NCBI GenBank assembly: GCA_031263865.1
Contig: JAISEY010000003.1
Location: forward strand, 1-61,344
Source: Endomicrobium sp.
Lineage (GTDB): Bacteria > Elusimicrobiota > Endomicrobiia > Endomicrobiales > Endomicrobiaceae
Reading direction: 5' to 3'
Length of the DNA stretch: 61,344 nucleotides
The notes under the pieces are model-generated. The model was not told where the DNA came from. It searched no databases and was given only the letters and a program-made list of their open reading frames with translations. Position numbers and translations under genes: made by a program. Positions 43,207-53,420 of the stretch are shown piece after piece (position 1 is the stretch's first letter; each line of letters begins with the position of its first letter).

Positions 43207-44741
43207 GTTTTTATTTTTTTTGCAATTGATTCAAAATCTTTTGCTATTTTTTGTATGTGTTCTGGGGTAGATTCATTCCCATCTTTATACAGGTTTTCCC
43301 CAATATCAGAAACATTCTTTGCTACATTTTTTTTCATATTGTCTATGTTAATATAAACTTTAAAATTTGTATTAATTTTTTCTCTAAATAATTCTAAAAT
43401 TTTTTCATAAAATTTTAGAAAACATTCGTAATCAAATTCATTTGTAGCTATAAATTTTATTTCAAATTCATTAACAAAATCAATTAAAATTCTTTTTAAA
43501 GGTTGAGCACTTAATTGATGTTCATTTAATATTTTATCTAAAATTTCAGTCCATATTATTTCAATAGATTTAAAATTATTGCCTATCAATGTTTTATTAA
43601 ATTTTAAATTATTTATATCTTCTAAAATAAAATCAATTTTGTTAACAAGACTTTCAATATCATAATATGGCTCAGATATTTTTAACAAATAAACTTCTGC
43701 TGTTAATATTTGTTGATCATTCCAACGCATTTCTTCAATGGCTTTTGATAAAAGATTGATAATGCGCAAATAATTCCCAGTACTAAATTTTTCTTTCTGA
43801 TTGCTAAGAATATTTCTATATTCATTTGATACATCGATAATTTCATCATTTATTGAACAAATCATAATTTGTCTAAAATGTAATTTTAGATCTTTTATAA
43901 ATTGAATAACACTATATCCATCATCAACAATTTTTTTGATTGTAACTAAAATAGATTCTTTATCCCCTTTTGCTATATCATCAGTAATTGAAGATATTAT
44001 ATCAATTGGAACAAATCCAAGTAATTTTCTTAAATCATCTCCAGTTACTTTTTTATCTTTTAAAAAAACAGATTGATCTAAAATTGTCAAAGCATCTCTC
44101 ATAGAACCATCAGAATGTCTTATAATTATATCAATAGCATCATCATCTACATCAAAAGATTCAACGTTTATTATTTTTTTTATTGCTATCCTCATTTTTT
44201 GTGCTGATATCAATTTAAATTTATATTTTTGGCATCTTGAAAGGATAGTTATTGGAATTTTGTTTATTTCAGTTGTTGCCATAATAAAAATAACATGAGG
44301 TGGAGGTTCTTCCAATGTTTTAAGTAATGCATTAAATGCTTGAATTGTTATTTGTTGTATTTCATCTATAATATATATTTTATATCTTGAATTTATACTT
44401 GAAAATTTTACATTTTCTATTAATGATCTTATTTCATCTATACCATTGTTTGATGCACCGTCAATTTCAAAAACATCAATACTTGAATTTTTCGAAATAT
44501 CTATGCAATTTTTACAAACATCGCATGGATTAACAGTTGGTCCATTTTCACAATTTAATGCTTTAGCAAAAATCCTTGCCATACTAGTTTTTCCACAACC
44601 TCGAGGTCCACTAAACAAATAAGAATGTACAACACGATTTTCAATAATTGCATTTTTAATAATTTTAGTAACATGATCTTGTTCTACAATTTCATCAAAA
44701 TTTTTAGGTCTAAACTTTCTAGCCAATCCAATATATGACAT
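43203..44741 (-). CDS. dnaX: DNA polymerase III subunit gamma/tau
   Basis: LARKFRPKNFDEIVEQDHV; FSGPRGCGKTSMARIFAKALNC; CDVCKNC; LKTLEEPPPHVIFIMATTE. Confidence 0.96.
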   Translation of the reverse strand: MSYIGLARKFRPKNFDEIVEQDHVTKIIKNAIIENRVVHSYLFSGPRGCGKTSMARIFAKALNCENGPTVNPCDVCKNCIDISKNSSIDVFEIDGASNNGIDEIRSLIENVKFSSINSRYKIYIIDEIQQITIQAFNALLKTLEEPPPHVIFIMATTEINKIPITILSRCQKYKFKLISAQKMRIAIKKIINVESFDVDDDAIDIIIRHSDGSMRDALTILDQSVFLKDKKVTGDDLRKLLGFVPIDIISSITDDIAKGDKESILVTIKKIVDDGYSVIQFIKDLKLHFRQIMICSINDEIIDVSNEYRNILSNQKEKFSTGNYLRIINLLSKAIEEMRWNDQQILTAEVYLLKISEPYYDIESLVNKIDFILEDINNLKFNKTLIGNNFKSIEIIWTEILDKILNEHQLSAQPLKRILIDFVNEFEIKFIATNEFDYECFLKFYEKILELFREKINTNFKVYINIDNMKKNVAKNVSDIGENLYKDGNESTPEHIQKIAKDFESIAKKIKT

Positions 44742-44884
44742 ATAAACCCTTTAAAAATAAATATATAGACACACTGAATTATAGCAATTTTTAATAACAA
44801 AAAAATAACTTATTGCATAAGATTTAAAATATTTTTATAAATTGTTATTATGATATCATTAAACATAAAACATTAATTTTATTA

Positions 44885-44957
44885 GGGGTCATAGTTAAAA
44901 TTGGAAAAACATATCGTTCGCAACGATAAATTGTGGGTTCAAATCCCACTGACTCCA
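44885..44957 (+). tRNA. tRNA-Ala (anticodon CGC)
   Basis: Cloverleaf GGGGTCATAGTTAAAATTGGAAAAACATATCGTTCGCAACGATAAATTGTGGGTTCAAATCCCACTGACTCCA; G3:U70 pair; anticodon loop TTCGCAA. Confidence 0.8.
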
Positions 44958-45002
44958 TAATTGTGCAAATTTTAAACAAACGATTTTTTTATATAAATTA
45001 AA

Positions 45003-47084
45003 TTATATTCCTATTTTTAACAACATCCCAATTTGAAAAACAACAAACGAAGATATCCATGCAAAAATTGTATTACCAATAATAAACAATGTAGTTAATT
45101 TATAATTTGAAAAAGTTTCTTTAAAAAAAACGCATACAGAAGTTATACAAGGAGTATAAATTAAACAAAAAATAAGGAAACTTATCCCTTTTAGTGGAGA
45201 CCAATTTTTATCTAAAGCAATTTTTTCTTTTAGAGATTGTCTATCATTTCCATTTTGAATATTATATATCGTATTTAATGTGCTTACAATAACTTCTTTA
45301 GCAGCAAACCCTGCCATCAAAGATATTGCTTTATCACCATCCATTCCTATAGGTTTAAATAATGGATTGAATATTTTTACAATTCTACCAGCAAAACTAT
45401 AATTCATTTTATAATTTAAACAATCATTATAAATACTATTTTTAGGAATTCTAGGGAATGAAAATAAAAACCATACTATTATTGAAATAAAAATTATTAT
45501 ACTAGATGCTTTTTTAAGATATAACAAACTTCTTCCCCACATTTTTAAAAACAAAGATTTAATAGTTGGCAAATGATATTCTGGTAATTCAATAACAAAA
45601 TTTGTACTATCACCTCTTAAAATAGTTTTGCCAAGTAATTTTGCAACAATTAAAGCAATAACAACACTAACAACATACATTGAAAACATTATGAATGCAT
45701 GATATTTAACATTAAAAAAAACACTTATAATTAATGCAAATATTGGCAATTTTGCACCACATATCATAAATGGTACAATGAACATTGTTATCAATCTATC
45801 TCTTTTTGAATCTAAAATTCTAGTAGATAAAATAGCAGGGACTGCACAACCATTAGTTGATAACATAAATGGTAAAAACGATTTGCCATTAAGACCAAAT
45901 TTGCTCATAATTTTATCCATAACTATTACAACTCTTGACATATAACCTGAATCTTCAAAAAAACCTATTGCAAAAAACATAAATAATACAATTGGGAAAA
46001 AATTTAAAACTCCACTAATACCAGAAATAATTCCATCTACAACCAATGATCTAATAATTTCTTGAGTTATAAATAAAGAAACATAATTTTCAATAAATTT
46101 AAAAAACAATGCTAGCAAACTTGATATAGGTTTAGAAAAAATAAAGGTAATTTTAAAAATTATATAAACTACAAAAGAAAAAAAAATAAGACCAAAATAT
46201 TTATTAAGTACAAAAGAATCTATTATATCTGTTATATTTGTTTTTTTCAAATATATTTTTTTTATAGTTTTTTCAATTACAGATTTTGCAAAATTATATC
46301 TAGTATTTGCTATTTCAGATTCAATTTTTTTATTAAAAAACATTTCAATAAATTTTTTGCTTTTCATAATTTGATCTAATATTATATCTCTATTGTAAAA
46401 TTTTGAAATTAATTTTAATGCAAATTCATCATTTTCTAAAAGTTCTATTGAAATAAATTTTTTTGAAAATTTTGTTAGTTGAATATTATTTGGTATTAAA
46501 GAAATTATTTTATCTATTTCTTTTTCTATTATATTATTAAAAACAATTTTAACTCTAGTATTCGTATTGTTAATATTTTTAAAAGAAGAAATTATATTAT
46601 TAAAAATATTATCTGTTCCAATTTTTTTATTTGCAATAGTAGAGATAACTGGTACACCAAGAATTGTTGACATAATCTTTCCATCTATTTCTTTGCCTTT
46701 GTTTTTTAAAACATCACACATGTTTAAAATCATTATAATTGGTACATTAATTTCAATAATTTGTGAAAATAAATATAAACTATGTTCAATGTCAACAGAA
46801 TCAACAATATTTAATATAACATCAAATTTTTCTTCAAGTAAAAATTTTTTTGTAATCATTTCATCTTCTGAATAAGAAAAAAAGCTATATATACCTGGCA
46901 AATCAAAGAAAAATATCTTATATCCATGATATTTTTTAAATCCTTCTTTTTTTTCTACAGTTACACCAGAATAATTACCAACATGTTGATTTGATCCAGT
47001 TAAAACATTAAAAATAGTTGACTTCCCACTATTTGGTTTCCCAATAAGAACAACTCTAATATCATTTTTAATCATATTAAACAT
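45003..47084 (-). CDS. feoB: Ferrous iron transporter FeoB
   Basis: GKPNSGKSTIFNVLTGSNQHVGNYSGVTVEKKEG; DLPGIYSF; NMCD; Gate domain FLPFMLSTNGCAVPAILSTR. Confidence 0.97.
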   Translation of the reverse strand: MFNMIKNDIRVVLIGKPNSGKSTIFNVLTGSNQHVGNYSGVTVEKKEGFKKYHGYKIFFFDLPGIYSFFSYSEDEMITKKFLLEEKFDVILNIVDSVDIEHSLYLFSQIIEINVPIIMILNMCDVLKNKGKEIDGKIMSTILGVPVISTIANKKIGTDNIFNNIISSFKNINNTNTRVKIVFNNIIEKEIDKIISLIPNNIQLTKFSKKFISIELLENDEFALKLISKFYNRDIILDQIMKSKKFIEMFFNKKIESEIANTRYNFAKSVIEKTIKKIYLKKTNITDIIDSFVLNKYFGLIFFSFVVYIIFKITFIFSKPISSLLALFFKFIENYVSLFITQEIIRSLVVDGIISGISGVLNFFPIVLFMFFAIGFFEDSGYMSRVVIVMDKIMSKFGLNGKSFLPFMLSTNGCAVPAILSTRILDSKRDRLITMFIVPFMICGAKLPIFALIISVFFNVKYHAFIMFSMYVVSVVIALIVAKLLGKTILRGDSTNFVIELPEYHLPTIKSLFLKMWGRSLLYLKKASSIIIFISIIVWFLFSFPRIPKNSIYNDCLNYKMNYSFAGRIVKIFNPLFKPIGMDGDKAISLMAGFAAKEVIVSTLNTIYNIQNGNDRQSLKEKIALDKNWSPLKGISFLIFCLIYTPCITSVCVFFKETFSNYKLTTLFIIGNTIFAWISSFVVFQIGMLLKIGI

Positions 47085-47125
47085 CCAATAAACATAAAAT
47101 AATTAAAATTCATTATGATTTGTAA

Positions 47126-47452
47126 TCAACATTTTATAATAATTTTTTTTGCTATTTTATTACTTAAAGCAATTTTAGACTCTTTTATTTTTAATATCAC
47201 GTTTCCATTTAATCCTGTGTTATAAATAATAAATATTTCTTCATCATTAATAAATCCTATTTCTAACAATTTATGTACAAATATTCTATCACAATGCATA
47301 GAAACAAATTTATATTTACCAGGAATTGCATCACTCAACTTAATTGTACCACTGTATTCTATTTTTCTATATCTTTTCTTGTTTTTTCTTAAAATATTGC
47401 CAACATAACAATATTTTTTATAAATTAATTTAACAATAAATTTTAAATTCAT
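47126..47452 (-). CDS. feoA: FeoA-domain protein
   Basis: KLSDAIPGKYKFVSMHCDRIFVHKLLEIGFINDEEIFIIYN; directly upstream of feoB. Confidence 0.75.
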   Translation of the reverse strand: MNLKFIVKLIYKKYCYVGNILRKNKKRYRKIEYSGTIKLSDAIPGKYKFVSMHCDRIFVHKLLEIGFINDEEIFIIYNTGLNGNVILKIKESKIALSNKIAKKIIIKC

Positions 47453-47528
47453 ATATTCTTTTATAATATTTTATAAATTTAAACAAAATTTAACAATAAA
47501 TTTTTCTTTTTTGTATAATAAAACGTTT

Positions 47529-48884
47529 ATGATAATACCAAAAAAATACAAAACAATTATAAACAAAATTTTAACAATTGCTAATGAAAATAATTTTGAA
47601 ACATACATAGTTGGTGGTTTTGTAAGAGATTTAATTATTAAAAAAAAACCATATGATCTTGACATAATGATACATTCAAAAAAAATATCAAATGGAATTT
47701 TAGATATAATAAATTTTTCAAATTTGATTGTTAATAAATATAATCTAAAATCACCATTAATATTCAAAAATTTTGGTACTTCTAAAATATTAATCGATAA
47801 TAAAATTATAGAATTAACAATACCAAGAAGAGAGTATTATAATTGTAATTCAAGGAATCCAATTACGAAACTCGCTTCAATAAAACAAGATGCATTTAGA
47901 CGAGATTTTACGATAAATTCATTATTTTTAAGACTTAAAGATATGAAAGTTTTAGATTTTACTTCATATGGTATAAATGATATAAAAAACAAAATTATAA
48001 GAGTTAGTGACCCATCAAATGCAGAAAAAATATTTAATCAAGATCCATTAAGAATACTAAGAGCAATTCGTCAAAGTTCAGAATTAAATTTTATTATAGA
48101 ACCAATAACATATAATGCAATGAAGAAATCAATTAAAAGAATAAAAATAGTTTCACAAGAACGAATAAAAGATGAATTAAATAAGATATTAATCAACAAA
48201 ACACCTTCAAAAGCATTTATGTTAATGAAAGAAATAAATTTGTTGTATAAAATACTTCCAGAAATAAAAATCAAAAAAGATACAAATAAAAAAACAAAAT
48301 ATATAAACAACTTTAAAATGTTAGATAAAACAAAAAAAAATATTGTTTTAAGAATAGCAAGTTTATTATATAATTTCTGTAATATATATAAAAAAAATGA
48401 TTTTTTATTTTTGAACATACATATAGAAAGGATAAATCATATTTTAAAAAGATTAAAATATTCAAATGAAATTATAAAAAAAATAATATTTATTATAAGA
48501 AATTATATATACTATAAATACAAAACAGATTATACTGTATGGACTGATAATTATATTAGAAAATTTGTTAAAAAATGTGATAAAGATTTTTTATTAATAA
48601 AAGAATTTATAAAAACAAATTACAATAAAAAAAATAAATATAATAAATTCAAAAATAGAATTAAATATTTAAAATCGAAAAATAAGCTTTATACAAAAAC
48701 GGAATTATTATCTGGTGAAGAATTAATGTTAATGTTCAACAAACCTTCTGGTAAATGGATAAAAATAATAAAAAACAAAATAATTAATATAAAAATTAAT
48801 AACCCTGCTTTAACGAAAAAACAGGTAATCGATATAATAAAAACTTGTATTAATAAACAAAACATACAAAATACTAAATTATAA
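47529..48884 (+). CDS. Second class II tRNA nucleotidyltransferase (CCA/A/CC-adding); HD domain degenerate
   Basis: YIVGGFVRDLIIKKKPYDLDIMI, RRDFTINSLFLRL, FNQDPLRILRAIRQ, QERIKDELNKIL; ATG at 47529 preferred over the track start at 47511. Confidence 0.88.
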   Translation: MIIPKKYKTIINKILTIANENNFETYIVGGFVRDLIIKKKPYDLDIMIHSKKISNGILDIINFSNLIVNKYNLKSPLIFKNFGTSKILIDNKIIELTIPRREYYNCNSRNPITKLASIKQDAFRRDFTINSLFLRLKDMKVLDFTSYGINDIKNKIIRVSDPSNAEKIFNQDPLRILRAIRQSSELNFIIEPITYNAMKKSIKRIKIVSQERIKDELNKILINKTPSKAFMLMKEINLLYKILPEIKIKKDTNKKTKYINNFKMLDKTKKNIVLRIASLLYNFCNIYKKNDFLFLNIHIERINHILKRLKYSNEIIKKIIFIIRNYIYYKYKTDYTVWTDNYIRKFVKKCDKDFLLIKEFIKTNYNKKNKYNKFKNRIKYLKSKNKLYTKTELLSGEELMLMFNKPSGKWIKIIKNKIINIKINNPALTKKQVIDIIKTCINKQNIQNTKL

Positions 48885-49247
48885 AGATATCGAAACAAAA
48901 GAACTATCAGTTTCCCAAACTTCAATTTCACATACATTAACAAAATCATTTTCTAAATTTTTTAACTTTTTAAAAATAAACATTGCTATATTTTCTGAAG
49001 TTGGATTTATTTTATCAAAAGGATCAAAATCATTGATACATTTATGATCAAAAATTAATAAAATTTTGTTAAGATATTTTTTTATAACAGAAAAATCAAT
49101 TAACATACCAATGTCATTAACATTCGATCCACAAAAACTAACTTTTATTTTCCAATTATGACCATGTAAATTTTCACATTTACCATTGTATTTCCTCAAA
49201 TAATGTGCTGCAGAAAAAAAATCTATAACAGAAACTTTATAATTCAC
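48879..49247 (-). CDS. queD: 6-carboxytetrahydropterin synthase / PTPS family
   Basis: FSAAHYLRKYNGKCENLHGHNWKIKV; PTSENIAMFIF; CEIEVWET. Confidence 0.9.
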   Translation of the reverse strand: MNYKVSVIDFFSAAHYLRKYNGKCENLHGHNWKIKVSFCGSNVNDIGMLIDFSVIKKYLNKILLIFDHKCINDFDPFDKINPTSENIAMFIFKKLKNLENDFVNVCEIEVWETDSSFVSISL

Positions 49248-50089
49248 ATATCCTCCAAATTTACTTTTTTTACATTAAATATTTTTTTATTAAATAATTT
49301 ATAATAAGTATTCTTAAACTTTTTTTCATTGCAACTAACATAAATTTTTAAAAATGAATAATTTTTTTTAAATCTATTCTCTGAAATAAGTGACTTTTTT
49401 TTTAAAACATTCAAAACTTCTTGTGCCATATATTTACTAGGATCTATAATAGATATTTTTTTTTTTATATTTTTTATTAAAGCTTTCTTCAAAAAAGAAT
49501 AATGTGTACATCCTAAAATCAAAGTATCTATATCAATTTTTAAAAGAGAATCCAAATATTTTTTAATTATTACATCAATAATATTCCCATTAATTATACC
49601 TTCTTCTACAAATGGGACAAACAAAGGACATGCTTGTTGATATACATTGTATTTTGCAATTTTGTTTATTTTATTAACATATAAATTACTATTAACTGTA
49701 GCTTCAGTCCCTATAATTCCTATTTTCATATTCTTTGATTTTAATATTGCAAACTTTATACATGGGTCTATAACTCCTAACATTGGTATTTTAAAATTTT
49801 TCATTATATTTAAAGAAAAAATAGATGCAGTATTACATGCTATTACTATAAGTTTAACTTTTTTTTTTACCAAAAAAAATGATATTTTTCTTGAAAGATC
49901 TATTATTTTATCTTTTGATTTAGAACCATATGGAAGATTTAATGTATCAGCAAAATACACAATATTTTCCATTGGCAAAATCTTGTGTATTTCATTCATG
50001 ATATTAAGACCGCCAACACCAGAATCAAAAATTCCTATTGGATTATTATTTATTTTAATGTTTTTCATTATCATGTTGTTTTGAAGCAT
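49244..50089 (-). CDS. murI: Glutamate racemase
   Basis: PIGIFDSGVGGLNIM, IACNTAS, LGCTHYSFLKK. Confidence 0.95.
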   Translation of the reverse strand: MLQNNMIMKNIKINNNPIGIFDSGVGGLNIMNEIHKILPMENIVYFADTLNLPYGSKSKDKIIDLSRKISFFLVKKKVKLIVIACNTASIFSLNIMKNFKIPMLGVIDPCIKFAILKSKNMKIGIIGTEATVNSNLYVNKINKIAKYNVYQQACPLFVPFVEEGIINGNIIDVIIKKYLDSLLKIDIDTLILGCTHYSFLKKALIKNIKKKISIIDPSKYMAQEVLNVLKKKSLISENRFKKNYSFLKIYVSCNEKKFKNTYYKLFNKKIFNVKKVNLEDM

Positions 50090-51590
50090 AATATTTAACT
50101 ACACCTTCATATATAGAAGTTGCCATTGCTAAACGAAATTCTTTAGTAAGAAGCATTTGTTCCTCAATGTAATTGTCTATATATGCAGTTTCTACAAGAA
50201 TAGCTGGCATTTTTGTTAATCTAAGTACAGCAAAATTTGCCTGTCTTATACCCTTGTTTTCTATTTTTACCCTATTTGAAACTTCATAAGATATAAAACC
50301 ACATAATTTTGATGATTCATTAATATTTTCAGTATCTGTAATCGATAACAACATATTTCTAAGTAAGATATTTCCATAATTTGTCTTTTCTTCTAGTTCA
50401 ACAACAGAATTTTCAAATTTTGCAAGCATAGCTGCACTAGAATCAGACGCTACATAATCCATATGATATATTTCAAAACCATTTTTTGCATTATAAAAAC
50501 CATTGCAATGAACAGATATAAATAAATCTGCATTATGCCTATTTGCTATGTTTGGTCTTTCATAAAGTTCTACAAATCTATCATCTTCTCTTGTTAAAAA
50601 TACAACATAATTTTTATCTTTATCAAATATTGATTTAAGAATATGCACAATATCAAGATTTATATCTTTTTCTTTTGTGCCATGGATGCCAACGGCTCCA
50701 CTATCTTTGCCTCCATGTCCAGCATCAAGAACTATAATCTTTTTATTTTTTTTCAAATAGTTAGTTTTATCATATTTATTATTTTCATCAGAATTGTTTA
50801 ATAACAAATCACTTTTTATCTTTTTGTTTTCATTTGCTATATCAATAATAATTCTATATGGATCATAAATCTCATATGTTTTAAAAAATTTATTAATTTT
50901 TTCTATGTTAATTTTTATAATTGAAAAATCAGAATAGCAATAACTTTGTATAGTTTTAATAATGCAATTATCAATATTTATAAATCCATTTTTTAATTTA
51001 TTATTAAATATTTTTATAATTATTTCACTGTCATTTTCTGAAACAATATATTTATTTTTTTCATCAAGCTGTATAATGATACGAAAAATATTATCTTGTT
51101 CAAAATATTTTATAAAAGGTAAGTCTGTAATGTATAATACATTTAACGTCAAAGATAAATTATCCCATTTTACATAAGTATTTGTAATTTTTGTAAATTC
51201 ATAAAACGAAAAAATCTCACTTGATATATATATGTCATCTTTTATATATATTGTTTCATTAAATATTTTTTTAGATTCTTTATCAAAAATAATTTCATTG
51301 CTATTTTTATTTAAATAAATTTTTTTATTATCAAAATCAATGATACTTTCATTATTAAAATTGTTAAAAATGATATTAGCATTATAAATAGCTGCAATAT
51401 CTTTTATTAAAAAATATTCAACATTGTTTGAAGTTTTATAAACATTAATTGTATTTTTAAATTGTTCATCATTAATTAGCACATTAATCTTTTGACATGA
51501 AGTAAAATAATTTTCATCAAAAGAATAAGAATAACAAATGTACATAAATAAAATTATAATTTGAAATAATATTGCTTTAAATATTTTCAT
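50055..51590 (-). CDS. N-acetylmuramoyl-L-alanine amidase (Amidase_3)
   Basis: IVLDAGHGGKDSGAVG, LFISVHCNGF, AILVETAYIDN; N-terminal signal and AMIN-like region. Confidence 0.93.
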   Translation of the reverse strand: MKIFKAILFQIIILFMYICYSYSFDENYFTSCQKINVLINDEQFKNTINVYKTSNNVEYFLIKDIAAIYNANIIFNNFNNESIIDFDNKKIYLNKNSNEIIFDKESKKIFNETIYIKDDIYISSEIFSFYEFTKITNTYVKWDNLSLTLNVLYITDLPFIKYFEQDNIFRIIIQLDEKNKYIVSENDSEIIIKIFNNKLKNGFINIDNCIIKTIQSYCYSDFSIIKINIEKINKFFKTYEIYDPYRIIIDIANENKKIKSDLLLNNSDENNKYDKTNYLKKNKKIIVLDAGHGGKDSGAVGIHGTKEKDINLDIVHILKSIFDKDKNYVVFLTREDDRFVELYERPNIANRHNADLFISVHCNGFYNAKNGFEIYHMDYVASDSSAAMLAKFENSVVELEEKTNYGNILLRNMLLSITDTENINESSKLCGFISYEVSNRVKIENKGIRQANFAVLRLTKMPAILVETAYIDNYIEEQMLLTKEFRLAMATSIYEGVVKYYASKQHDNEKH

Positions 51591-52242
51591 AAAAAAGTGA
51601 TTTCATTTTTTTTATATTACAAAAATTTGAAAAAATATAATTTCCACTAATTAATACGTTTGCACCAGCTTTAATACATACTTTTGAAGTATTATAATCT
51701 ATCCCACCATCAACACCTATAAGACAACTGTAGTTATTTTTATCAATAATGCTTCTTATTTCTTTTATTTTACAAACAGCATCTTTTATAAAAAGTTGTC
51801 CTGAAAAACCTGGATTAACAGTCATTATAAGAATCAAATTAATATAAGGCAATAATTCTTTTACAAAAGAAACTGATGTTTTAGGATTTAATGCGATTCC
51901 AACATTAATACCAGAAGAAGTTATTTTTTTAAAAAGCTTTATTTTATCACATTCAGTCTCAATATGGAAAGTTATCAAATTTGCTCCATCTTTTTTGAAA
52001 TCAATCCAATATTTCTCTGGATTTGTTATCATCAAATGAACATCAATAAATAAATTTGTAATTTTTCTTATAGATCTTATAATTTCATGGCAAATTCCAA
52101 TATTTGGAACAAAATGTCCATCCATTACATCAATATGAATCCAATCTGTTCCAAATTTTTCTAAAGTTTTTATATTATCAGATAAACAAGAAAAATCAGC
52201 AGATATTATAGATGAAGAAATAATTTTTTTTTTTAATATCAT
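51577..52242 (-). CDS. rpe: Ribulose-phosphate 3-epimerase
   Basis: SADFSCLSDNI, WIHIDVMDGHFVPNI, DVHLMITNPEKY, MTVNPGFSGQ, GVDGGIDY. Confidence 0.96.
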   Translation of the reverse strand: MILKKKIISSSIISADFSCLSDNIKTLEKFGTDWIHIDVMDGHFVPNIGICHEIIRSIRKITNLFIDVHLMITNPEKYWIDFKKDGANLITFHIETECDKIKLFKKITSSGINVGIALNPKTSVSFVKELLPYINLILIMTVNPGFSGQLFIKDAVCKIKEIRSIIDKNNYSCLIGVDGGIDYNTSKVCIKAGANVLISGNYIFSNFCNIKKMKSLFYENI

Positions 52243-52296
52243 AATTATTATATAAATTATATTGTTTGTAAATTATTTTATAGAAATCAAATATAA

Positions 52297-52827
52297 CTAT
52301 ACATTATAAAAACCATCAGAAACAACAATATTTATAATCGTATTTTTATTAACAATCGTTTCAGGATTTATATCCTGATAAATTACAACATCTTTGTCAA
52401 AGTTATTAGAATATCTCCTTGAAATATTTCCAATAATTAAAGAAAAACGTTTCAAAATTATCTCAGCTGAACGAATACTACGACCTATTAAATTTGGAAC
52501 GCAAACAGTTTCATTCCCATTGCTTATTACTACTTTAACAATCTTTCCTTCATTAACAATAATTCCAGCAATAGGATCTTGTCTTAAAATTATTCCGGAA
52601 GGATATATATCGCTAAATTCATAAGAACTGTATGTTAATCCAATTTTATACAATTTAGTTTTCTCAAGCGCAGAATATAAATTCTTACCAACAAAGTTAG
52701 GAATTTTAACTTTTGTTTTATCATGTACAAGTGATTCCATTATGATATTTACTGAAACATATAATGAAACACAAACAATTATAAAAAATAATAATATACA
52801 TATTCTCTTTACTGTAACTGTTTTCAT
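52297..52827 (-). CDS. Membrane-anchored PASTA-domain protein (no kinase domain)
   Basis: N-terminal TM; KIPNFVGKNLYSALEKTKLYKIGLTY...ILRQDPIAGIIVNEGKIVKVVISNG and VPNLIGRSIRSAEIILKRF...INIVVSDG. Confidence 0.85.
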   Translation of the reverse strand: MKTVTVKRICILLFFIIVCVSLYVSVNIIMESLVHDKTKVKIPNFVGKNLYSALEKTKLYKIGLTYSSYEFSDIYPSGIILRQDPIAGIIVNEGKIVKVVISNGNETVCVPNLIGRSIRSAEIILKRFSLIIGNISRRYSNNFDKDVVIYQDINPETIVNKNTIINIVVSDGFYNV

Positions 52828-52885
52828 ATAAAATTTGATTTTTTTTTAATAATTTTCAATAATAATGAAAGTATAAACAATATAT

Positions 52886-52957
52886 TCCGATGTAGCTCAA
52901 TGGTAGAGCAATCGGCTGTTAACCGGTTGGTTGCTGGTTCGAGTCCAGCCATCGGAG
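52886..52957 (+). tRNA. tRNA-Asn (anticodon GTT)
   Basis: Cloverleaf TCCGATGTAGCTCAATGGTAGAGCAATCGGCTGTTAACCGGTTGGTTGCTGGTTCGAGTCCAGCCATCGGAG. Confidence 0.96.
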
Positions 52958-53026
52958 TTTATAATTCTTCTTAGCATTTTGTATATAATTTTATATAAGA
53001 TACATAAAATAATTTTATAATAACTG

Positions 53027-53419
53027 CTATCTCTTAGAGTATTGAAAACGTTTTCTTGCTTTTACTCTACCAGCCTTTTTTCTTTCAACCATTCTTGAAT
53101 CTCTTGTTAATAAATTTTTTTTCTTCAATAAAGACTTTAAAGATTCATTAAGTTTTAAAATTGCTCTAGATAATCCAAGAGAAATTGCCCCAGCTTGCCC
53201 AGTTATACCTCCACCACGAACATTAATATAAAAGTCATATTTGAGAATACCACAAACAGATATTGGACTTAAAACTATATTTTTATGTCTTATCAATCCA
53301 CAAAAAAAATCATCTAAAGTCTTACCATTTATGCTAATTTTACCTACCCCATCACAAACACTCACTCTAGCAACAGAATTTTTTCTACGTCCTACAGTTG
53401 TACAAAAAAAATTGTTCAC
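53027..53419 (-). CDS. rpsI: Ribosomal protein uS9
   Basis: TTVGRRKNSVARV; GGGITGQAGAISLGLSRAI; LTRDSRMVERKKAGRVKARKRFQYSKR. Confidence 0.98.
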   Translation of the reverse strand: MNNFFCTTVGRRKNSVARVSVCDGVGKISINGKTLDDFFCGLIRHKNIVLSPISVCGILKYDFYINVRGGGITGQAGAISLGLSRAILKLNESLKSLLKKKNLLTRDSRMVERKKAGRVKARKRFQYSKR

Positions 53420-53420
53420 A

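Noticed and set aside
43203-44741. Possible programmed -1 frameshift in dnaX at A7 (ATC AAA AAA ATT GTT GAT, near 43931-43937) giving a gamma-like short product
   Set aside because: The -1 frame does hit TGA quickly, but the heptamer is C AAA AAA in the zero frame, not X XXY YYZ, and the truncation would fall too early (domain III), so it is probably chance.
47471-47767. Minus-strand 98-aa ORF overlapping the second tRNA nucleotidyltransferase start
   Set aside because: Antisense to the conserved motif A region (GGFVRD) of a clear gene; low-complexity product.
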